Source: Schoenoplectus triqueter (Eukaryota > Streptophyta > Magnoliopsida > Poales > Cyperaceae). Taken from it: 27,476 nt of DNA. Below are positions 21,736 through 27,476 of this stretch, in pieces. The translations under genes were made by a program, and so were the position numbers. The notes under the pieces are model-generated. The model was not told where the DNA came from and ran no database searches. It saw only the letters and a program-made list of their open reading frames with translations. Numbering within the stretch: the stretch's first letter is position 1; every line of letters starts with the position of its first letter. The stretch covers positions 1 through 27,476 of the forward strand of contig CAXKVV010001189.1 of the NCBI GenBank assembly GCA_964058805.1, in the 5' to 3' direction.

Positions 21736-22402
21736 AAAATGCTGAGAATTGATCAAGTTTTATCCTGCCACCACCACCTCCTCTTCGGCGATCATGGTTT
21801 ATTCACTGTTTTTGTGCCGCTAATCGGTCGAACTGTGAAACCCCATAAAATAAAAATAATAAAATAATAAATTCTATATATTTAAATAAAATATTAGAAA
21901 ATACATATATATAAAATTTTAAAAATTTAAGAAGATAACATTTTAGATATTAAGAATAAGACTTAAAATCAAATTAACATTTCTAATTCTAGTTATGTAG
22001 ACAAAATGACTTCCCGATCAGATTGAAATACATTATGTATTCAAATCAAAATAAATTGACTTAACCGACTGCCTTGATTAATTTCAATCGGGAATCTTGA
22101 AGAAGAAATTTCTTAACCAAAAATCATAACAAATCACTCATATAATTTAAGAGAGAGAAAAAAATCAAAATTCAAACGGCCACACGGATACGCCACAGAG
22201 AATCCAAACTGCACAATGTTTCTCCCATTTTTCTTTCCCTCCCCACCATATGTCACGAACCCTCTTCTTTCTGCCTTATTTTTTTTGTACTGAGCGTGAC
22301 TACCCCATCTCTCCCTTTGACTTTCTTCCTATGAGACCAGCACAATCTTTGTTTCTTTAATCTCTCTCTTACTCTCACTCTTTCCTCTCTGGTATCGCAC
22401 AG
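21736..22402. other. Left flank of the transposon
   Basis: An open stretch at 21735-21860 gives way to AT-rich DNA, then to a pyrimidine-rich segment (22200-22400, many CTCTC and TTTCTT words) that looks like a promoter or 5' UTR. The transposon inserted at its right edge, and similar CTCTC-rich DNA continues after the element at 26636. Confidence 0.3.
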
Positions 22403-22409
22403 ACTCTCA
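22403..22409. repeat. Target site duplication, left copy
   Basis: ACTCTCA here is repeated directly after the right end of the element (26629-26635). If the next two bases (CC) are counted, the direct repeat is 9 bp (ACTCTCACC), the length expected for Mutator-like elements, but CC then overlaps the left terminus. Confidence 0.7.
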
Positions 22410-22469
22410 CCAGTTTTTATTATAAATAATAATTAATAAAATAATAATAATAATAATAAGAGTGAGAAC
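22410..22469 (+). repeat. Left terminal inverted repeat
   Basis: 60 bp, pairing with 26569-26628. The first 26 bp are perfect and the rest has a few A/T changes. It ends with AAGAGTGAGAAC. Confidence 0.88.
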
Positions 22470-22499
22470 AGATAATTTTCAAAATTACGAACCAAACCG

Positions 22500-22609
22500 C
22501 GCCACTGCCAGTGGCGTCTTTCACAAACGCGCCACTGCCAGTGGCGTCTTTCACCAAACGCGCCACTGGCAGTGGCGCGTTTCCTCAGACCACGCCACTG
22601 CCAGTGGCG
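22500..22609. repeat. Subterminal palindrome array, left (4 units)
   Basis: Four copies of a 17-bp odd palindrome CGCCACTG-N-CAGTGGCG at 22500-22516, 22530-22546, 22561-22577 and 22593-22609, spaced 30-32 bp centre to centre (about three helical turns). The middle base is C in three copies and G in one. Units are often followed by TTTCAC or TTTCC. The array sits just upstream of the transposase TATA box. Candidate protein-binding array; in Mutator elements the transposase binds near the ends, but no binding to this motif is known to me. Confidence 0.9.
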
Positions 22610-22620
22610 CCTATCTTTGC

Positions 22621-22628
22621 TATAAATA
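22621..22628 (+). promoter_or_regulatory. TATA box of the transposase gene
   Basis: TATAAATA lies 12 bp after the last left palindrome and 79 bp before the ATG at 22707. This is a good plant core promoter arrangement. Confidence 0.65.
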
Positions 22629-22706
22629 CCCGCCCCGTCGGTTCATTTATCACAACCACAAAAACAACCAACATCCAATTACAATAAACATCCATTTTTC
22701 TTCAAA

Positions 22707-24416
22707 ATGCTACCAGATTTAAATTATAATCCCGATGAAGAAAATTATACTGCAGAACAACCGAGCGGCAGTAAATTTTTGACGGGAATATTTCCAAACC
22801 AGAATGAAACCAATTCCTATCCTACCTACGATCAAACCAATTCCTATCAAACCTACGATCAAACCAATTCCTATCCAACCCTCGATCAAACCAATTCCTA
22901 TCAAACCTACGATCAAACCAATTCCTATCCAACCCTCGATCAAACCAATTCCTATCCAACCCTCGATCAAACCAATTCCTATCAAACCTACGATCAAACC
23001 AATTCCTATCCAACCCTCGATCAAACCAATTTATATCCGTATCCAGCTATTTACAGTAACAATATAATTTATCAACAACCAAACCCAGCGGTGCCACTAT
23101 ATAATTTTTTTGGCGGTAGTAGTAGTACTACGTCTGGCTGTAATTTAGCTGATAATATTGATGACATAAGTAGTGTTGATCCAACGATAATGGAATTAAG
23201 TGATGATTAGGATGAGCAAGATGATGGCGGTCCGTATTATTCAAATGAAGAAGAAACAGGAGAGGATTACACTGACCACTCGGATTTTTCGATCGATGAA
23301 TCTGAAGATGAGGAAATTCAGAGATGCGATACCACATTGTTAGTTACGGGACGAACTGAGAGATACCATCCCGTAGAAGCGTTAAATAATTTTGAGATGT
23401 TTGACCGTTTAGGCGCGAATGAATATCTTTTAGGACTCGATGATGAGTTAGCTGAAAATAGAATATTTGCTTCTAAATCGGCTTTAAAGTGGGTAATTTG
23501 TGATTGGAGTGTTAGGAAAAACGTTCAATGTTGGGTACAAGAAAGTTGTAAAACACGACTTATTATGAAATGCAAAGAAGATAGTTGTCCTTGGAGATTA
23601 TACGCTAGACCTGAAGAGGGCTCGACCACATGGAGGATCATCACAAATAAAAACCCCCACAACTGTAGAAGACCACCAGGAGACCGCAAACACTTACAAC
23701 TCACATCTAATTTGATTGCAGGATGTGTTCGACAACATTTAAAGAAGGATCTCTCTCTAACAGTTCAACAAATCGGTATGATTATAGAAACAAAATATTC
23801 CGGTGTGGCACCGACATACGGTAAACTTTGGCGTGGCCGAGAAAGAGCAATTGAACAATTATTTGGCACTTGGGAAGGATCATATACATTGCTTCCACAG
23901 ATATTGGAGGCGATTGCTCGGACTACTCCAGGTACAAAATTTAAATTATTGACGTGTGATACTTCGGATAATAATGTAAAAATGTTTAAATCCATAGTTT
24001 GGGCTTATGGACCGTGCATTGCAGCGTTTAAACATTTAAGACCCGTTATAACTATTGACGCTGGATTCTTATCGGGTCGTTATAAGGGTAGATTATTGAT
24101 GGCGTGTGGATACGATGCAGAGAATAAAATCATTCCTCTAGCATTTGGAATCGTGGATGCAGAAAATGTGGACAATTGGGGTTGGTTCATGCGATGGGTC
24201 CGTAATGAAGTGATCCAATGTAATATGAAAATATGTGTTATATCCGACCGTCATAGGGGAATAAAGGGAGTTTTTGAGCGACCGCATTTGGGATGGTCTG
24301 TACAACATGGAGAGGCGGTCCTTGGCATGCCACATCAAGACGCCGATATAAATAACCAAGTACCGCAGCGCCCCAATTTCTTCTCCTACCGAATTGTAAA
24401 TCTTCCTGTAAATTAA
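22707..24416 (+). pseudogene. MuDR/FAR1-type Mutator transposase, interrupted and truncated
   Basis: One continuous frame runs from 22707 to 24416 (569 sense codons), broken by a single TAG at 23208 (codon 168). The N-terminal part has a Thr/Asn/Ser/Tyr-rich 9-residue repeat, then acidic residues. From about codon 254 (FASKSALKWV) comes the MuDR DNA-binding region with C-x4-C...H-x-C (KCKEDSC, HNC). The MULE catalytic domain follows with Asp451 (TIDAGFLSGRYKG), GYDAENKIIPLAFGIVDAEN, and Asp514 (SDRHRG). The normal sequence stops after GWSVQHGEAV (about codon 538). The last 30 or so residues are antisense readthrough of a PMD exon, so the third acidic residue and the SWIM zinc finger are missing. 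The protein cannot be an active transposase as it stands. Translation could restart downstream of the TAG at the ATGs in it, but that is speculative. Confidence 0.9.
22809..23024 (+). repeat. 27-bp coding minisatellite, 8 units
   Basis: Eight in-frame copies of a 27-bp unit encode TNSY(P/Q)T(Y/L)DQ, with two subtypes, TNSYQTYDQ and TNSYPTLDQ, partly alternating. A ninth degenerate unit (TNLYPYP) follows. The unit length is a multiple of three, so copy changes keep the frame. Confidence 0.95.
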
Positions 24417-25333
24417 ATATTAGTAATAAAAATATTTAATTATGAAACATAAATTATTTTAAAATCCTTAAAATACTTACCGTCAAAATCGGCAGAAGAA
24501 ACGCCGGTACTGAGTCTCCACTGTTGTCGGGGAACATGATACACCCCGCCAACTCCAAAGCAAAACCGATCGCATATTGATTAAGACCCTGCTGATCGTC
24601 TGCCTCTGGAGCGTGATCAAAGTGGGACCGTAACTCTCGTAGGGAAATAGAACGCCTGTAAAATTTTATATTTAGCTTAATCACAGTTTGTGAACGAAAA
24701 AAATTAAAATTTTTGTACAGTTTACTAAATTACCTCCCATCTTTGCAGAATGCTGATATATCATCCTGCCCAAATAACTGACGGATGTATGTTGAAAAAT
24801 CTCCATCAGTATATCCAATCACCGGCTCACCAATGGTGGATAAACCCCACAGACATGCGACGTCCTAAAAAAAATTATATTACTATTCCATCCTTTTAAT
24901 TTTGTAGTTAAATTAATAATATTTTATTATTTACCTCTAGAGTCACGGTCATCTCGCCAAAAGTGAAGTGAAATGTATGAGTTTCTGGCCTCCAAAACTC
25001 TATCAACGCGCTCAATAAACCCGTATCAATCTTTAAGTTACGGGCTTCCGCTTCTTGGACATAAATCTCACGCAATCTGGCGAGATGAAGAAATCCCATA
25101 ACTCGCAACCTACTCTGAATGTGCGAGATGTATGGTATCGTGGGACGGTGAGTGCGGAAACGAATGATATTGTTATCTCTTTGTAATTTTCATTTCATAA
25201 TTAGCTTCTCGTATATATGTATTTTATTATTATTTTTAAGAATATAATGTACCTGTACCTGACTATAATGTGTCCGATGTTTGTATTCAGGGAGATAAAT
25301 TATGATATTCTCATCTCGTTGCTCGCCTGCCAT
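24320..25333 (-). pseudogene. Plant mobile domain (PMD, MAIN/MAIL-like) gene, 3' truncated
   Basis: The PMD is the domain of Arabidopsis MAIN/MAIL1 and of many plant transposons. Proposed exons: 25333-25259 (MAGEQRDEN...HYSQ), about 25178-24935 ([32 protein letters not shown]), 24864-24734 (DVACLWGLSTIGEPVIG), 24655-24481 (ISLRELRSHF, GCIMFPDNSGDSVPAFLLP) and 24405 to about 24320 (NWGAAVLGYLYRRLDVACQ). Exons 2 to 5 join in phase at good GT/AG sites, and the block order is that of PMD proteins. Exon 1 is phase 0 at its donor but the PMD frame of exon 2 needs two more bases, so either exon 1 is misplaced or a 2-bp loss broke the frame. After YRRLDVACQ the homology ends at the junction with the transposase, losing the C-terminal part of the domain. 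Known PMD proteins act in gene silencing and development; a role here is not shown. Confidence 0.85.
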
Positions 25334-25414
25334 TATCTAGTAAAAAAATTCATTTCATAATTAATTTATAATTATTGTACTTCATTTTTAATCTATCTAT
25401 CATATAATTAAATA

Positions 25415-26225
25415 AACAATAAATTCTACAATAAATTCTACAATAAATTCTACAATTAATCTACACAATTAAATTAAATTATAATTAATCTACACAATTA
25501 AATTAAATTATAATTAATCTACATAATTAAATTAAATTACAATTAATCTACACAATTAAATTAAATTATAATTAATCTACATAATTAAATTAAGTTATAA
25601 TTAATCTACACAATTAAATTAATATATAATTATTCTACACAATTAAATTAAATTATAATTAATCTACACAATTAAATTAAATTAAATTATAATTAATCTA
25701 CATAATTAAATTAAATTAAATTATAATTAATCTACATAATTAAATTAAATTATAATTAATCTACATAATTAAATTAAGTTATAATTAATCTACACAATTA
25801 AATTAAATTACAATTAATCTACACAATTAAATTAAATTCTAATTAATCTATATAATTAAATTAAATTATAATTAATCTACACAATTAAATTAAATTAAAT
25901 TATAATTAATCTACATAATTAAATTAAGTTATAATTAATCTACACAATTAAATTAAATTACAATTAATCTACACAATTAAATTAAATTCTAATTAATCTA
26001 TATAATTAAATTAAATTATAATTAATCTACACAATTAAATTAAATTAAATTATAATTAATCTACATAATTTCACGTTTAAATTATAATTAATCTACATAA
26101 TTAGATTAAATTATAATTAATCTACACAATTAAATTAAATTAAATTATAATTAATCTACATAATTAAATTAAATTATAATTAATCTACACAATTAAATTA
26201 AATTTTAAATAATCTATACAATTAA
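25415..26225. repeat. 29-34 bp AT-rich minisatellite
   Basis: About 27 units of AATTAAATTAAATTATAATT plus AATCTACAC/T, mostly 29 bp, with some units longer by one or two AAATT (34 bp). Blocks are reused as a higher-order repeat: the variant run with AAATTCTAATTAATCTATATA at 25836 recurs 150 bp later at 25986. One unit is interrupted near 26070 by TTTCACGTTT. The array lies upstream of the PMD start codon, between it and its likely TATA box, so it may be transcribed as leader or leader intron. Confidence 0.9.
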
Positions 26226-26296
26226 ATAATATTTATAAAAAATTACCTTTAATTGCAAAATCCACAGAAATGCTAGCGTGCGTTTTTTTCCTCCGG

Positions 26297-26442
26297 TTCT
26301 CTTCCTCTCTTTCTCTCTTCCTCTCTCTTCCTCTCTCTTCCTCTCTTTCTCTCTTCCTCTCTCTTCCTCTCTTCCTCTCTCTTCCTCTCTCTTCCTCTCT
26401 TTCTCTCTTCCTCTCTCTTTTCGTTTCTCTCTTTCTCTCTCC
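26297..26442. repeat. CT/GA-rich low-complexity tract
   Basis: About 145 bp of pure pyrimidine on the plus strand, built from CTCTCTTCCTCT-type units of 8 to 12 bp. On the minus strand, downstream of the PMD TATA box, it reads as GA-rich leader sequence. The open frames across it on both strands are artefacts of the repeat. Confidence 0.9.
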
Positions 26443-26474
26443 TGTCAACAACGCGCAGATGCGCTGCGCGGTGA

Positions 26475-26484
26475 AATATATACG
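26475..26484 (-). promoter_or_regulatory. TATA box candidate for the PMD gene
   Basis: GTATATATTT on the minus strand, 10 bp inward of the right palindrome pair. It mirrors the arrangement at the left end. The PMD ATG is 1.1 kb away, so a long leader or a leader intron is implied. Confidence 0.5.
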
Positions 26485-26493
26485 GGTGAAACG

Positions 26494-26538
26494 CGCCACT
26501 GCCAGTGGCGCGTTTCACCCGCGCCAATGGCAGTGGCG
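26494..26538. repeat. Subterminal palindrome array, right (2 units)
   Basis: Two units of the 17-bp palindrome at 26494-26510 (perfect, CGCCACTG-C-CAGTGGCG) and 26522-26538 (one mismatch, CGCCAATGGCAGTGGCG). Their centres are 28 bp apart. Flanks carry GGTGAAACG and its reverse complement CGTTTCACC. Confidence 0.88.
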
Positions 26539-26568
26539 CGTTACGATTCGTATTTTTGCACTTCCACC

Positions 26569-26628
26569 GTTATCACTCTTATATTTAATAATATTAATTT
26601 AATAATTATTATTTATAATAAAAACTGG
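26569..26628 (-). repeat. Right terminal inverted repeat
   Basis: 60 bp, the inverted partner of 22410-22469. It ends ...AAAAACTGG at the element boundary. Confidence 0.88.
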
Positions 26629-26635
26629 ACTCTCA
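26629..26635. repeat. Target site duplication, right copy
   Basis: ACTCTCA directly abuts the right terminal repeat and matches 22403-22409. Two further matching bases (CC) follow. Confidence 0.7.
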
Positions 26636-27476
26636 CCCACTCCTCTCAAAAAACTCGAGCTCTCTCTACCGAGGCGAAAAAATTACCTATGACCCTTATC
26701 ACTTTTCTCCTTGTCACTCGATAAAATCAAAGGAACCTCCTCAAAACCCCATCGACCAGCCTGTTGCAACACCTGCTCCATCTCCTGATCTTCTCTCCGA
26801 CAAGCCACTCCCATGGTCTCCCTTGGCGCACCATTCCGCCTACTCGCCTCCCACTGCCACCGTCACTGACAAGACGGGTCTTGCTCGGACCTTCTGCCCT
26901 TCTTCTCTTCTCGGGTGGACCTGGCACCAGCAAATGCTAAACCCAAGCGCCACTCATCTGTAGTCCTCTCCTTAAGGCTAGGGTTCGATTTTGTGACATC
27001 CTGACCGATGGCCTCAGACTGCTGATGGCAAGGACGTGTGCCTCCCCTCCGCTGCTGACAACACACGGCGCGCCATCACATAACTTACCAGCGCCCGACT
27101 TGCCAGCGCACGGCCTGAAGTTCAGCGAGCGTCTCCGCCAACCCCCACTATCCTCGCCAGCACATGGCATACCTCCACACGCTGGCCTCGTCAGACCATC
27201 CTCCTGACCCGTGCTCTCTCTGACTGAGGTCAACACGCCTGTCTTAGGCCGCCCACGCGAGGCCTCCACTCACAGCCGAGGTGTTGTTGTCTCAGCAATG
27301 CCAACTGTTACTTGTGACCGGCGCTGACCGACGATGACAAGCTTAGCCCGTTGGGACCTTGATGCTGATGTCGGTCGAGCCGCCTCCTGAACCTGATCGA
27401 TCCCTTTTGTCAAAATTGGGTAATACCCTTCCTCTTTCTTCCAACCGTGTGGGCCGTCAGTTGAGCCGGGGCTGAG
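26636..27476. other. GC-richer right flank, unidentified
   Basis: After a short CTCTC-rich piece that continues the pre-insertion flank, base composition shifts to clearly higher GC from about 26730. Several open frames exist on both strands (for example 26937-27269 minus and 27025-27207 plus), but none matches a family I know and their overlap in all frames is what GC-rich DNA gives. It could be a first exon, a gene 5' region, or part of another transposon that continues beyond the window. Confidence 0.3.

Larger units (their letters stand above)
22410..26628. mobile_element. Mutator-like element carrying a PMD gene, internally deleted
   Basis: The 4219-bp element is bounded by imperfect 60-bp terminal inverted repeats. 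These begin CCAGTTTTTATTATAAATAA at both ends, are perfect for 26 bp, and close with AAGAGTGA.AAC. It is flanked by the direct repeat ACTCTCA. Inside, each end has 17-bp GC-rich palindromes and then an inward-facing TATA box. The left cargo is a MuDR-type transposase with one in-frame stop. The right cargo, on the opposite strand, is a plant mobile domain gene. The two are cut off at the same point, near 24320, so the copy is non-autonomous. MULEs with PMD genes are known in plants. Confidence 0.9.

Noticed and set aside
22462..22722. Open frame with repeated RATASGVFH-type peptide at the left end of the element
   Set aside because: It only translates the palindrome array; the same peptide appears in frames over the right array. 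There is no independent coding evidence.
22719..23067. Other-frame and antisense open frames rich in IGLIEGW, DRNWF and KPIPI repeats
   Set aside because: These are shadows of the 27-bp coding minisatellite, which stays open in several frames because its unit is a multiple of three without stops.
26233..26602. Arg/Glu-rich and Ser/Leu-rich open frames over the CT/GA tract
   Set aside because: Low-complexity repeat translated in several frames on both strands. Not genes.

Overview
This is a nuclear segment from a flowering plant. The evidence is three intron-rich or plant-specific genes on the minus strand, canonical GT/AG introns, AT-rich intergenic DNA, and a Mutator-like transposon that carries a plant mobile domain (PMD) gene. 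I cannot place the species. The three host genes have unrelated functions and only share a strand: the LCB1 subunit of serine palmitoyltransferase (12 coding exons, 479 aa), an intronless NDR1/HIN1-like LEA_2 membrane protein (241 aa), and arginase (6 ancestral coding exons, 337 aa).

Layout: 1-3780 is gene-poor. It holds weak exon-like pieces, an AT-rich degenerate repeat, and what looks like a decayed 25S rDNA scrap around the sarcin-ricin loop (about 2925-2990). LCB1 occupies 3782-7316, with a 5' UTR intron and promoter up to about 8050. The NHL gene is at 9159-9884 and has its own TATA box. Arginase spans 10466-16070. It carries a nearly perfect direct tandem duplication of about 1.18 kb (12358-13538 and 13539-14721) that copies exons 2 and 3 in frame. 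If all exons are spliced, the product would gain a second copy of a 98-residue block (435 aa instead of 337).

16100-22400 is gene-poor. It contains degenerate GGGTCGG/GGATCCGAATC repeats, a TATAGC-rich repeat of about 0.5 kb, and a small exon-like chain of unknown identity (about 20986-21735).

The most distinctive unit is a 4.2-kb Mutator-like element at 22410-26628. It has 60-bp terminal inverted repeats, a flanking direct repeat ACTCTCA, an array of 17-bp GC-rich palindromes just inside each end, and an inward-facing TATA box next to each array. The left unit is a MuDR-type transposase with a 9-residue repeat near its N-terminus and one in-frame stop. The right unit is a PMD gene on the opposite strand. 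Both are truncated at one shared junction near 24320. This is best explained by an internal deletion that removed both 3' ends of a larger transposase-plus-PMD ancestor.

The last 0.85 kb is GC-richer DNA in which I recognise nothing.
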